A stretch of DNA of 8,710 nt from Colwellia_A sp047621305 (lineage in GTDB: Bacteria; Pseudomonadota; Gammaproteobacteria; Enterobacterales; Alteromonadaceae): contig JBLHNB010000165.1 in the NCBI GenBank assembly GCA_047621305.1, forward strand, positions 1 through 8,710, read 5' to 3'. The notes beneath the pieces were generated by a model that saw nothing but the letters and a program-made list of their open reading frames with translations, was not told the DNA's origin and made no database searches. The translations under genes were made by a program, and so were the position numbers. Shown piece after piece: positions 1-7,272 of this stretch. How positions within the stretch are numbered: position 1 is the first letter of the stretch; each line of letters starts with the position of its first letter.

Positions 1-1
1 T

Positions 2-121
2 AGTTACCGCTTCAATCGACGTTTTCAGTTAGAGGATATGTTACCACGATTTGCTTATATTGCTTTGCGAACACCGCCTATGTCGAACAAGCTATTGAGT
101 ATGGCTGAGCTTTATGGGTAA
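2..121 (+). pseudogene. IS1595-family transposase, C-terminal end (cut by window edge)
   Basis: The frame is open from the first bases to TAA at 119-121 and encodes about 39 residues, beginning SYRFNRRF and ending in SMAELYG. The YRFNRRF block, followed by a basic-hydrophobic stretch ending in a leucine-rich tail, is the typical C-terminus of IS1595 (ISXO2-like) DDE transposases. The upstream part lies outside the window, so whether the whole element is intact cannot be judged. The assignment rests on motif recognition of a short segment. No terminal inverted repeat was recognised between the stop codon and the terminator at 139-162. Confidence 0.7.
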
Positions 122-138
122 TCAGGTAATACATTAAC

Positions 139-162
139 AAAAAAACGAACCTATGTGGTTCG
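139..162 (-). terminator. Rho-independent terminator of the phosphatase unit
   Basis: A perfect 6-bp stem (157-162 with 146-151, CGAACC/GGTTCG) closes a 5-nt loop. On the minus strand it is followed directly by seven T (145-139). It lies 84 nt past the stop codon of the phosphatase gene, which is well placed to end that transcript. On the plus strand there is no T tract after the stem, so it works on the minus strand only. Confidence 0.65.
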
Positions 163-180
163 CCTTAAATTTCATCCTCT

Positions 181-236
181 GTATTCATTCTTTGGTATTC
201 ATTCCTTGGTATTCATTCCTTGGTATTAACAACTTG
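181..236. repeat. 14-bp tandem repeat, 3 copies plus one degenerate
   Basis: The unit GTATTCATTCYTTG occurs at 181-194, 195-208 and 209-222. The second and third copies are identical and the first differs at one base. A decayed fourth copy (GTATTAACAACTTG) occupies 223-236. The array fills the 3' untranslated stretch between the phosphatase stop codon and its terminator. It is probably a slippage or minisatellite-type array; no function is visible. Confidence 0.85.
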
Positions 237-245
237 GTAGTTTAT

Positions 246-1571
246 CTATTTATTAGAGGATTTACTTCTATTGGCAAAGCTAAACGCTTGTTCTGTAATT
301 AATTCACCACTGCCATTTTTGGGTGTTGAAAAGTATTCTACTGTAAATACGTTTGCTTGGTTGTCTACTGAAATGTGAGCAAAGCCCCAAGTGAAACTCT
401 TTGACCACAAAAGTTCATATTGAGGATATTGACGTTCTTGCTGTTGCGCAAAGGGGGTGTGTTTACCACGCATTTTTGAAGCCGCGCCACTAATAATTAA
501 AGGGAGTGGTTCACGTTGTCCTATTTCAGGGTAAGTAGAACAATCATCTGTAAGTAGTTCGAGATCATGCTCATGACCGGCAATATAGGCGTCTGCATAT
601 TGACATAATGTTGGCATAAGTAATGTTCGCAAGACATGGCCTTCACTATATTTAGTTCCACCAATTGACCACAAAATATGATGTCCATAAACCATTTTCC
701 ATTTCGCGGTTGAACTTGCAAGACCCGCTTTAAGCCATTTTATTTGTACTTTATCTTCAGCGTTTAAAGGGCCTTCATGAGCGTCATGTACTTCAAGTTC
801 CGCAATACCTTTCAACATGGCTTCATCTAACGCTTGTTCGCTGCCATCTGCGGCGAGTGGCACTTCATAAAAAGTTTGTCCTGATAAAAGCAAATTGGTA
901 TCTAAGACAAAAAATTCAATATCATTACCCGGTTCGCCAATGGTATATCGATAATAACCACGTCCATCCATATGAAAATTAGCTTGTTTTGCCATCCATT
1001 GCGTTTGCAAAGCAACCCCTTTTCTAGATGACTTCCAATCGTGATTCCCCAATGCAGAGTAAATCACTAATTCAGGTGATTGTTGTAACAAAGGTTTTAG
1101 TGGTTTAAGGATCAAGTCATCCATACGCTTTTGATCGTCTTTACCATCATCCGCGTCTGCGCCATCAGGATAAATATTATCGCCTAATTGAATAGCAAAA
1201 TCACAATCCCTTTTACTGCATAGCTTTGCCATTGCCTGTCCAACAGGTAAAGCACCACCTTTTTCAGTAGCTATATTAGTATTAGGAAAAACATACATAG
1301 GTGCGTGGTCAAACTCATCTGCTGGTCGATGGTCTGCTAACCAATCTCGACGTTCTTGCGCTATTAATTCAGCTTTAGATTTTGGCTTTTTAAGGTGTTT
1401 AGCTTTAGGGTAATCTACGTGATAACCACCATCGCCAAACGCTAAAAAATCGATTTTATTCGATCTCGTTTCTGGAGATGATAACACGCGGCTCTTGATG
1501 TTTTCTTGCTCAGTACAAGCACTACTAACTATGGCTAACATCGCAACAAAACAACTATTAATTAATTTCAT
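246..1571 (-). CDS. Purple acid phosphatase-like metallophosphoesterase, putative lipoprotein
   Basis: The 441-residue protein is a calcineurin-like phosphoesterase closest in motif layout to tartrate-resistant (type 5) purple acid phosphatases, which hydrolyse phosphomonoesters at a dinuclear metal centre. The ligand set is complete: D47 in GDGG (46-49), D131 and Y134 in GDNIY (130-134), N176 in GNHD (175-178), H297 in GHH (296-298), and H333 and H335 in GHEH (332-335). The GHHILWSIG segment matches the TRAP pattern. The N-terminus (residues 1-19, ending in VSSAC) looks like a lipoprotein signal with C19 as lipid anchor. The lipobox is imperfect because position -3 is S rather than L or V. 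It therefore acts outside the cytoplasm. It lies 98 bp downstream of the TonB receptor on the same strand and probably shares its transcript. The physiological substrate cannot be told from sequence. Confidence 0.85.
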   Translation of the reverse strand: MKLINSCFVAMLAIVSSACTEQENIKSRVLSSPETRSNKIDFLAFGDGGYHVDYPKAKHLKKPKSKAELIAQERRDWLADHRPADEFDHAPMYVFPNTNIATEKGGALPVGQAMAKLCSKRDCDFAIQLGDNIYPDGADADDGKDDQKRMDDLILKPLKPLLQQSPELVIYSALGNHDWKSSRKGVALQTQWMAKQANFHMDGRGYYRYTIGEPGNDIEFFVLDTNLLLSGQTFYEVPLAADGSEQALDEAMLKGIAELEVHDAHEGPLNAEDKVQIKWLKAGLASSTAKWKMVYGHHILWSIGGTKYSEGHVLRTLLMPTLCQYADAYIAGHEHDLELLTDDCSTYPEIGQREPLPLIISGAASKMRGKHTPFAQQQERQYPQYELLWSKSFTWGFAHISVDNQANVFTVEYFSTPKNGSGELITEQAFSFANRSKSSNK

Positions 1572-1613
1572 GGTTTTTCCATCTTCTCTATTTTATCTTT
1601 CATCTTCCAAAGT

Positions 1614-1651
1614 TTAGCTTAACGGCGTTAGACAATAGGCAGTTAAGCTAA
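1614..1651. promoter_or_regulatory. Inverted repeat between receptor and phosphatase genes
   Basis: TTAGCTTAAC (1614-1623) and GTTAAGCTAA (1642-1651) form a perfect 10-bp inverted repeat around an 18-nt spacer. It lies in the 98-bp gap between two same-strand genes. No T tract follows on the minus strand, so a strong intrinsic terminator is unlikely. It could be an mRNA-processing or stabilising stem-loop, or an operator. It shares the TTAGCT core with repeats found upstream of the divergent operon. Confidence 0.45.
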
Positions 1652-1669
1652 GTTTATTAACGATCTTTG

Positions 1670-4504
1670 TTACAAAGAAGTCATAGTAAAACCTAATTCA
1701 AATGAAGCGCCATATTGCTCGTACTGATAATTATAAGTTTCGTTACCATGATACAAGTACATAGGTTCATCCGTTAAGTTTACCGCATTAAAGTAAACCT
1801 GCATGGTATTGTTTATGTAGTACTTACCGCTGAAATCAAGTTGGCTATGAGTCGCTTCATAAACTGATTTATTGTTATCATCAAACTGGTAACTATCACT
1901 CTTATAACTTGCACTAAGACGAACACTAAAGTCATTATTTTCAAAACCTAGCATTACATTGCCAACCGTGTCAGCTTGCTTAGGTAATTTAGCATCGGTA
2001 TCAACAAATGTACCATTAACACCAACAAAAATACCTGAAGTGAAGTTTTTAGTCCATGCAATTTCAGCCCCCGTTAATGAAGCTTTACCACCATTTATCG
2101 GTTGTATAACTTCTTTAAACCCTGCCCAGTTGCCATTATCTTGCACTTCAGCATTCACGATATAGTTATCAATGTTCTTATGAAACACTCCCAAAGACAA
2201 TACGCCAATATCACCTGGGTAGTATTCTAAGGATAAATCGAAGTTATCTGACTCAAATGGTTTTAGATCAGGATTACCAACTTCAGCTTTTCGCTCAGTT
2301 ACAACCACGCTATCATCTTCACTAATTTCACTTTCAATCACTTGGTAGGCTGCTGCATCACCAAAGTTAGGTCTTGCGATAGTTTGTGTGAAAGCAAAGC
2401 GGGCAACCAGTTGCTCTGATGCGTTATATTTTACATTTAAACTAGGTAACAAATGGTCGTAGCTTTTACTGACTTCCCAAGGTGATATCTCAACATTTTC
2501 ATCATCGTTAACATCATCCACAATCAGTTCAACACGATTACCGCGTGTTTCAAAACGGGTATTTTCATAACGTAAACCCGTGACGATTTGCCATTGTTCA
2601 AGATCTAGCGTCATCATAAAATAGGCTGAAGTCACTTTTTCATCGCTTTCGTAAGACTTTCCTTTGTTATCAATAAGAGCCTCTTGAACATTCTCATCAA
2701 ACTGACTGCGGTTATCAAGTACAAAGCGTTTAAGTTGATCCCTTTTTAGCCCAGGACCAAAATTACCCAGAGTATAATCAGGTGTGCTGTTAGCAAAATT
2801 TTGCGCTGTAACATCATCAAAACCACCATCGTATATAGTGACGTCAACTTCATTGAATTTTTGACGTGCTTGATGCTTAGCACCAAACTTTAATTGACCA
2901 TTGTAATTGTTCCATACAAAGTTTTTACTGAGGTCGAGCTTAACGCTAAGTTCTTCGTCTTCTGTCAGGTTATTTTCGTAAGAAATTTCGTCCATTACAA
3001 AATTTGAAAGGTCATGAGCAGCACTTGATTGGGTAAGTTGTGGCGTTTTACCTGTCGATTGATAACCAAGTAATAAGTCTTTACCAACAAAAGTGCTGTC
3101 AACCCGATCAGGCTCTGCTTCTTTTGATTTAGAGTAGCCAAAATCATATTCAATTAACCAATTCTGTAATTGATTTTCACCACCGGCAACGATAGAAAGT
3201 ATTTCTTGCTGTTCAAATCTATCTTTAGTATCACGGTCCATCTTCGCATCAGAAAATGTTGCACTGTGGTCATTAACTGTCGACAAATCTACCGCACCTT
3301 TAGCAAACTTATATTCATTGCGAAGACGAAATTCATCATCTGAAAATCGACTGTATAATGTTCTCAAATGATAGGTATCTGTCGCCGAGGTGTGTAAATC
3401 AAAATTTAATGCAGCACCTAGTCGCTCGCGAGTGATCAAATAAGCGCGTTGCTCTATTTCTTCAGCTGCAAATATTTCAACATCGTCACCGGTTTGCGCA
3501 TCTTCAAATGTAAAATCATCCCAGCCACCGTCTGTTTCAATATTATGTGAACCAAATTTTCGTTCAAACCAAGATACGGCGCCGGCAACACCAAGTTGAG
3601 CACCTGATCCTAGGGCATAAATGTTAGTATAACTGCCAGAAACCTTAGGGCTCGACTCTTGGGTTTGCTGGTTGAAAGAGCCTTGAACGGTTGCACTATA
3701 ACTCTCGCCTTGGCGGTCAAATGCACTCAAGCTTTTCACTTCTATTGAGCCACCAATTGCACTGGCGTCCATATCAGGGGTAACGGTTTTACTCACTTCA
3801 AGACTTTGAATAAGCTCTGAAGGAATAACGTCCATGGCGACACTGCGCGCACCTGACTCTGGAGATGGCACATTTACGCCATTGATGGTTACGTTATTCA
3901 AGTTTGGATCAATACCGCGAATGGCAACAAATCGACCTTCTCCTTGGTCACGCTGAATAGACATACCGGGTAAACGCTGTAAAGCTTCTGCAGCATTTTG
4001 ATCTGGTGATTGCCCTATGGTGTCTGCACTGACAATTGATTTCAGATTATTGGCATTTTTTTGTCGGTTGATTGCATTAGCTTGTCCGGCGCGCTGACCA
4101 TAAACAATGACATTTTCGAGAGCATTATATTGGCCGCCGATGGCGTATTTTTTGCCTTCATTTTTGCTTACCGTATTATTATCAGTGTTGTTTTCACTAT
4201 GACTTGCAGTGACGATTATTTTTTTGGTTACTGTTTCGGCGCCCAGGTAATGGATCTCTAGCGTATATTCACCTTCAGGTACCTGATTAAATACAAAGCG
4301 GCCGTCACGTGTCGTCACAACAGCAAGACCTAGCTCCTTAATTTTTACTTGCGCACCTTCAAAATAAACAGTATTAGCACTGTCAGTAATACGACCACTA
4401 AAAGGGTAGTTTTGTGCATGAGCAAGGCTAGTTAATAGTAAACTACTGCACGCTAGTGCAATGGCAGAATGTTTAAAGTGTGGCCATGTTTTAAAATTAG
4501 TCAT
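1670..4504 (-). CDS. TonB-dependent outer-membrane receptor with N-terminal carboxypeptidase-like domain
   Basis: The 944-residue protein has the layout of large TonB-Xanth-Caul-type receptors. A signal peptide covers 1-30 (cut after AHA). A carboxypeptidase-regulatory-like beta domain spans about 34-99 (GRITDSAN, EGAQVKI, TRDGRFVFNQVPEGEYTL). A polar Asn/Ser linker (100-118) and a TonB-box-like segment (NVIVYG, 131-136) come before the plug at about 145-258 (AEALQRLPGMSI, IRGIDPN, AIGGSIEVKS). The remainder is a 22-strand barrel; RPNFGDAAAY and GNPDLKPFESDNFDLSLEYY are typical late-barrel motifs, and the chain ends in ELGFTMTSL. It sits in the outer membrane and uses TonB energy to import a ligand. 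The ATG at 4504 follows a modest GAGA ribosome site. Downstream comes a secreted acid phosphatase and upstream a candidate Pho box, so a phosphorus-containing substrate is the best inference. Siderophore or glycan uptake is not excluded. Confidence 0.92.
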   Translation of the reverse strand: MTNFKTWPHFKHSAIALACSSLLLTSLAHAQNYPFSGRITDSANTVYFEGAQVKIKELGLAVVTTRDGRFVFNQVPEGEYTLEIHYLGAETVTKKIIVTASHSENNTDNNTVSKNEGKKYAIGGQYNALENVIVYGQRAGQANAINRQKNANNLKSIVSADTIGQSPDQNAAEALQRLPGMSIQRDQGEGRFVAIRGIDPNLNNVTINGVNVPSPESGARSVAMDVIPSELIQSLEVSKTVTPDMDASAIGGSIEVKSLSAFDRQGESYSATVQGSFNQQTQESSPKVSGSYTNIYALGSGAQLGVAGAVSWFERKFGSHNIETDGGWDDFTFEDAQTGDDVEIFAAEEIEQRAYLITRERLGAALNFDLHTSATDTYHLRTLYSRFSDDEFRLRNEYKFAKGAVDLSTVNDHSATFSDAKMDRDTKDRFEQQEILSIVAGGENQLQNWLIEYDFGYSKSKEAEPDRVDSTFVGKDLLLGYQSTGKTPQLTQSSAAHDLSNFVMDEISYENNLTEDEELSVKLDLSKNFVWNNYNGQLKFGAKHQARQKFNEVDVTIYDGGFDDVTAQNFANSTPDYTLGNFGPGLKRDQLKRFVLDNRSQFDENVQEALIDNKGKSYESDEKVTSAYFMMTLDLEQWQIVTGLRYENTRFETRGNRVELIVDDVNDDENVEISPWEVSKSYDHLLPSLNVKYNASEQLVARFAFTQTIARPNFGDAAAYQVIESEISEDDSVVVTERKAEVGNPDLKPFESDNFDLSLEYYPGDIGVLSLGVFHKNIDNYIVNAEVQDNGNWAGFKEVIQPINGGKASLTGAEIAWTKNFTSGIFVGVNGTFVDTDAKLPKQADTVGNVMLGFENNDFSVRLSASYKSDSYQFDDNNKSVYEATHSQLDFSGKYYINNTMQVYFNAVNLTDEPMYLYHGNETYNYQYEQYGASFELGFTMTSL

Positions 4505-4539
4505 TGTTTTTTCTCGTCAGTTTTATTATTTGAACTGTT

Positions 4540-4561
4540 ATTGTTGAGTGATTGTTAAGTT
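4540..4561. repeat. Two 11-bp direct repeats in the receptor leader
   Basis: ATTGTTGAGTG (4540-4550) and ATTGTTAAGTT (4551-4561) match at 9 of 11 positions. They lie in the predicted untranslated leader of the TonB receptor gene, 36-57 nt before its start codon. The period is about one helical turn, so a protein-binding site is possible, but two imperfect copies are weak evidence. Confidence 0.4.
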
Positions 4562-4592
4562 GGTATTTATGTGTACTCATTTTATGACGAGC

Positions 4593-4626
4593 AAAGTAAC
4601 CTGTTTAAATGACAAAAATATTTCAA
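4593..4626 (-). promoter_or_regulatory. Candidate Pho box plus -10 upstream of the TonB receptor
   Basis: Read on the minus strand, TTGAAAT (4626-4620), a 4-nt ATTT spacer and TTGTCAT (4615-4609) resemble the two 7-bp halves of the PhoB site (CTGTCAT-N4-CTGTCAT). The first half matches at 4 of 7 positions and the second at 6 of 7. Exactly 10 nt later comes TACTTT (4598-4593), a possible -10. This is the same spacing as in E. coli phoA. A start site near 4586 would leave a leader of about 80 nt. The arrangement is persuasive but the first half-site is weak. Confidence 0.4.
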
Positions 4627-4689
4627 GACAATTTAGCCCGTTACAAATCAGCCTTTATTGCTGTTATTTATCCAACTAAACCGACAATT

Positions 4690-4821
4690 TGAGCTAATCT
4701 GACCTGATTAATTAAGCGATTATTTGATATTTTTTCATCATAGAGTGCTTACTATTTAAATTTTTCTCTCTAGGTGAGCGTTTCAGTAAAAAAACTGTCA
4801 CTAAGGTGAGCTAATATGACC
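4690..4821. repeat. Direct repeat TGAGCTAATNTGACC, two copies
   Basis: Two copies of a 15-bp sequence (4690-4704 and 4807-4821) differ at one base and lie 117 bp apart in the intergenic region between the divergent units. The TGAGC core also occurs at 4775-4779 within an 8-bp repeat AGGTGAGC (4772-4779 and 4804-4811). In inverted form (GCTCA) it occurs at 4958-4962 and 4968-4972, next to the probable promoter of the plus-strand operon. These are candidate half-sites for a regulator such as the AraC protein encoded downstream. Confidence 0.45.
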
Positions 4822-4885
4822 CTTACATTTTTTTCAATGCTTATTATGATCTAAGCCCGTTTTACTTAACGTTCAATAATTCTGG

Positions 4886-4918
4886 CTTAGCTATGACTTG
4901 GCTATAACTTAGCTATTA
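4886..4918. promoter_or_regulatory. Three tandem 11-bp repeats upstream of the GGDEF-AraC operon
   Basis: CTTAGCTATGA (4886-4896), CTTGGCTATAA (4897-4907) and CTTAGCTATTA (4908-4918) follow one another without gaps, with consensus CTTRGCTATNA. The one-helical-turn period places each copy on the same DNA face, as is usual for operators of response regulators and AraC-type proteins. The array lies 87 bp before the first gene of the operon and about 58 bp before a possible -10. Confidence 0.55.
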
Positions 4919-4952
4919 ACTCTGCCTTAGACCTGATGTAACTCATATTCAG

Positions 4953-4981
4953 TTCGGGCTCAGCGATGCTCAACTTATGAT
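4953..4981 (+). promoter_or_regulatory. Possible promoter of the GGDEF-AraC operon
   Basis: TATGAT at 4976-4981 is a good -10 (5 of 6 to TATAAT). With a 17-nt spacer the -35 would be TTCGGG (4953-4958), which is poor. A poor -35 would fit a promoter that needs an activator bound at the upstream repeats. The resulting leader would be short, about 17-18 nt. Confidence 0.3.
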
Positions 4982-5004
4982 AAATTAAGGCTTATAAATA
5001 ATTT

Positions 5005-5937
5005 ATGAATTTTACATACCTTGCTCTGCACAAACATTTATTTTTCTATTTAGGCATTACCATTTGCGCTGTGCTGGCATTAACATTTACCCAAGGAGAA
5101 TTAAAACCAACCGCTGAAATAGATTGGCTAGACGCTTTAGGAGAAGGAGGTATATCGGTTATAACGCTTATCTGGATATTTTTCACCTTGGCCAGTCGAC
5201 CCGCAGGTAGCGTAACTAATTTACTTTTTTGGGGGTTAGTTATCATGCATGTTTCTATGCTGTTAGATTTCCTAGACGAGTTTATTCACTATGAGAATGG
5301 TGCCGTTTGGATCACTACCGTTGAGTCATTACCTGCACCTATTGGTATGATTTTGATGACTTTTGCCTTATACCGTTGGCACCAAGAACAAAACTGTATT
5401 AATAATCAATTAAGGCGTACTGAGCGTTTTTATCGAGAACACAATTTAACTGATTTTACGACCGGTTTAAATGGTGCTGATTATATAAAAAATCAGATAA
5501 CACTTGAAATTAACCATGCTAAGAATAAACAACAATTGTTCTCTTTACTGATGTTAGATATTCGACAGTTTTCCCAATTTAATCAGAGTTTTGGCAGTAT
5601 GCATGGTGATTCACTATTACGTGAAGTTGGACAGATAATTCAAATGAATATACGAGACGGTGACATAGCCTGTCGTTATGCGAGCGATCGATTCGTGGTA
5701 TTGTTTCCTAATACCGCCCATAACACGGCAGAGGAAATTACCACACAAATACAAAGTGCGATAGAACATTTAGCTTATAAATCAGGACAATCAAGTCAAG
5801 CCATTTACCCGCAAGTAACCCCTTGTTGTCGGCAGTATCAACAAGCAACAAACTACAACGAAGTACTCGCAGATATTAGTACCCATTTAGCATTAGCTAA
5901 AGTGTTATGTACACGTGAGCAAGTAAGCGTTCAATGA
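5005..5937 (+). CDS. Membrane protein with degenerate GGDEF domain, putative c-di-GMP sensor
   Basis: The 310-residue protein has about four hydrophobic segments (roughly 11-29, 49-63, 71-90 and 111-124), then a short helix and a GGDEF-family domain (about 147-300). Fold landmarks are present: D150 and G154 of the DxLTGLxNR start, D185 in LLMLDI, N193, and G201-D202. The signature is ASDRF (226-230) instead of GGDEF, so both glycines and the acidic catalytic residue are lost and cyclase activity is unlikely. The inhibitory-site motif RxxD is intact (R217-D220) at the normal five residues before the signature. Such domains often act as c-di-GMP receptors; that role is inferred here. There is no strong ribosome site before ATG 5005 (AAGG is 14 nt away), so the start is only moderately sure. 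The gene overlaps the AraC gene by 4 bp (ATGA), implying coupled translation and shared function. Confidence 0.82.
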   Translation: MNFTYLALHKHLFFYLGITICAVLALTFTQGELKPTAEIDWLDALGEGGISVITLIWIFFTLASRPAGSVTNLLFWGLVIMHVSMLLDFLDEFIHYENGAVWITTVESLPAPIGMILMTFALYRWHQEQNCINNQLRRTERFYREHNLTDFTTGLNGADYIKNQITLEINHAKNKQQLFSLLMLDIRQFSQFNQSFGSMHGDSLLREVGQIIQMNIRDGDIACRYASDRFVVLFPNTAHNTAEEITTQIQSAIEHLAYKSGQSSQAIYPQVTPCCRQYQQATNYNEVLADISTHLALAKVLCTREQVSVQ

Positions 5938-6965
5938 AATTTTTTGAGCACCACGAAAAAGTACTCCGTAGCCATATGTTAGCCCTGTTGTTGGTTGATT
6001 TAGTTAAGCAGCGTGGTGTGCATCCTGACAAAATTTTAAAGGGCACCAAATTATTCTATCAAGACTTAGCAAAAGCATCGGTTGTGCTGTCTCATCAGCA
6101 ATGGGTTCGTTTGGTGATGAATACCTGCAAGTTAAACAACCAGCACGACATTCCTTTTCTACTTGGCCGACAATTATTCCCTGCACAATTAGGCAATGTA
6201 GGATTTGCGCTCATGAACACGCACAATTTAAATGATATGCTGAGAGTCATTAAGTGTTATCAAGGGCAAATTTTTCCTTACCTGTTTATGAGTCAACGCA
6301 GCAACAATGGCACGCGTTTTTTATTTTTTAATCAAGCCATATCTATTGAAAACAAAGCCTATTTTGTATTTATGTCAGAGCTATTATTAAGTGCTTTAAC
6401 TTGCGCAATAAAATGGCGTATGGGCTATGTGCCCACTATAGCGGTGCGCTTCCCTTATCAACGTCCAACATATGTTGAACAATATCAGGCATACCTGCCC
6501 TTTCCGTGCAGTTTTTGTTCCGACAACATCCAAGAAAATGTGCAAATATCAATTGCAGAAAAAACGCTGCAACAGCCTTTTAACGATGGCAATAGACGTT
6601 TACTCCACTTTCATTTACGTTCCTTACCTAAAACCGATGTAGGTAAAGGGTTAGTACAAAGTGTTTGGCAAATAATTGAACGTTATCATCGCCTGCAACG
6701 CGACATTTCCTTAGATCTATTAGCCAGTGAGTTAGACGTGAGTGCAGCAACACTTAAACGAAAATTAACCGCTCACCATACTAACTATCAAAAAATACTC
6801 GATAGATATAGACAGCAACAAGCAATTTTTTCATTACGAGAACAAGGTTACAGCACCGAAAAAGTAGCGCAATTATTGAGTTTTACAGATATAACAAACT
6901 TTCGTCGTTCATTTAAGCGCTGGACCGGCATTACACCCAGTGCGTTGAAGCAAAGCATTTATTGA
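5934..6965 (+). CDS. AraC-family transcriptional regulator (Arabinose_bd/OruR type)
   Basis: The 343-residue DNA-binding regulator has an N-terminal Arabinose_bd-like effector domain (about 15-205). Its C-terminal AraC domain (about 240-343) has two helix-turn-helix units: LDLLASELDVSAATLKRKL (260-278), and a second at about 306-330 ending in the family signature FRRSFKRWTGITPSAL (323-338). This subfamily includes regulators that sense small metabolites through the N-terminal domain; the ligand here is unknown. The start codon overlaps the stop codon of the membrane GGDEF gene and has no good Shine-Dalgarno site of its own, so it probably depends on translational coupling. Likely targets are its own operon and possibly the divergent receptor-phosphatase unit, given the shared repeat-rich intergenic region. 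Confidence 0.92.
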   Translation: MKFFEHHEKVLRSHMLALLLVDLVKQRGVHPDKILKGTKLFYQDLAKASVVLSHQQWVRLVMNTCKLNNQHDIPFLLGRQLFPAQLGNVGFALMNTHNLNDMLRVIKCYQGQIFPYLFMSQRSNNGTRFLFFNQAISIENKAYFVFMSELLLSALTCAIKWRMGYVPTIAVRFPYQRPTYVEQYQAYLPFPCSFCSDNIQENVQISIAEKTLQQPFNDGNRRLLHFHLRSLPKTDVGKGLVQSVWQIIERYHRLQRDISLDLLASELDVSAATLKRKLTAHHTNYQKILDRYRQQQAIFSLREQGYSTEKVAQLLSFTDITNFRRSFKRWTGITPSALKQSIY

Positions 6966-7066
6966 TAACTCAATGTGTTCCCCCTAGCAACAAAAGTTAG
7001 TAGCTGTTCACCAAAAACCCTTTTTTTAAAAAAGGTATTACATGAAAATATGGTTGGAAATTTTGA

Positions 7067-7270
7067 GTGAGTATCTACTTAAATTTCTTAAATTCACTCA
7101 AGCAAGGTGTGCTGCCAGAAAAACGTGTAATAAGTTGTGGTATCACCAGTAAAGGCCTATGGAGAAGTTCTAAAACTAAAGGTATCAATATGGCATTAAC
7201 CGATCAATTTATCCAAGGTGAAGAGCTAAATGCCCTACGTGAACTTTGGGTGAGAATACATCATGGTTAG
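7067..7270 (+). pseudogene. Group II intron reverse transcriptase/maturase, C-terminal fragment
   Basis: About the last 65 codons remain, ending ELWVRIHHG followed by TAG. The block GITSKGLWRSSKTKGINMAL, then a short spacer and LRELWVRIHHG, fits the end of many bacterial group II intron RTs (pattern: RKGxWRxSxT...alt n.wl..qGl.sLrelw...H). The full protein would be over 400 residues, and an in-frame TGA (7064-7066) lies just before the GTG at 7067, so RT and most of the intron are missing. The expected intron RNA end follows immediately, confirming orientation. The apparent GTG start is not a real start. The left junction coincides with a sequence repeated at 7990-8009. Confidence 0.75.
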
Positions 7271-7272
7271 TG

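Noticed and set aside
181..236. CRISPR array
   Set aside because: The 14-bp units are contiguous without spacers, so this is a tandem repeat. No other regularly spaced repeats were seen in the window.
521..721. Short ORFs on either strand inside the phosphatase, receptor, GGDEF, AraC and GFA genes
   Set aside because: They lie wholly inside well-supported genes, have no family motifs, and have compositions expected of shadow frames.
7019..7035. CC-T7-A6-GG palindrome as terminator of the AraC operon
   Set aside because: The stem is made only of A-T pairs closed by two G-C pairs with a 1-nt centre, so it cannot form a stable hairpin with a loop. It is listed here as a simple palindrome only.
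7042..7152. 36-codon ORF starting ATG 7042 on the plus strand
   Set aside because: It overlaps the group II intron RT fragment in another frame, and only the RT frame matches a known family.
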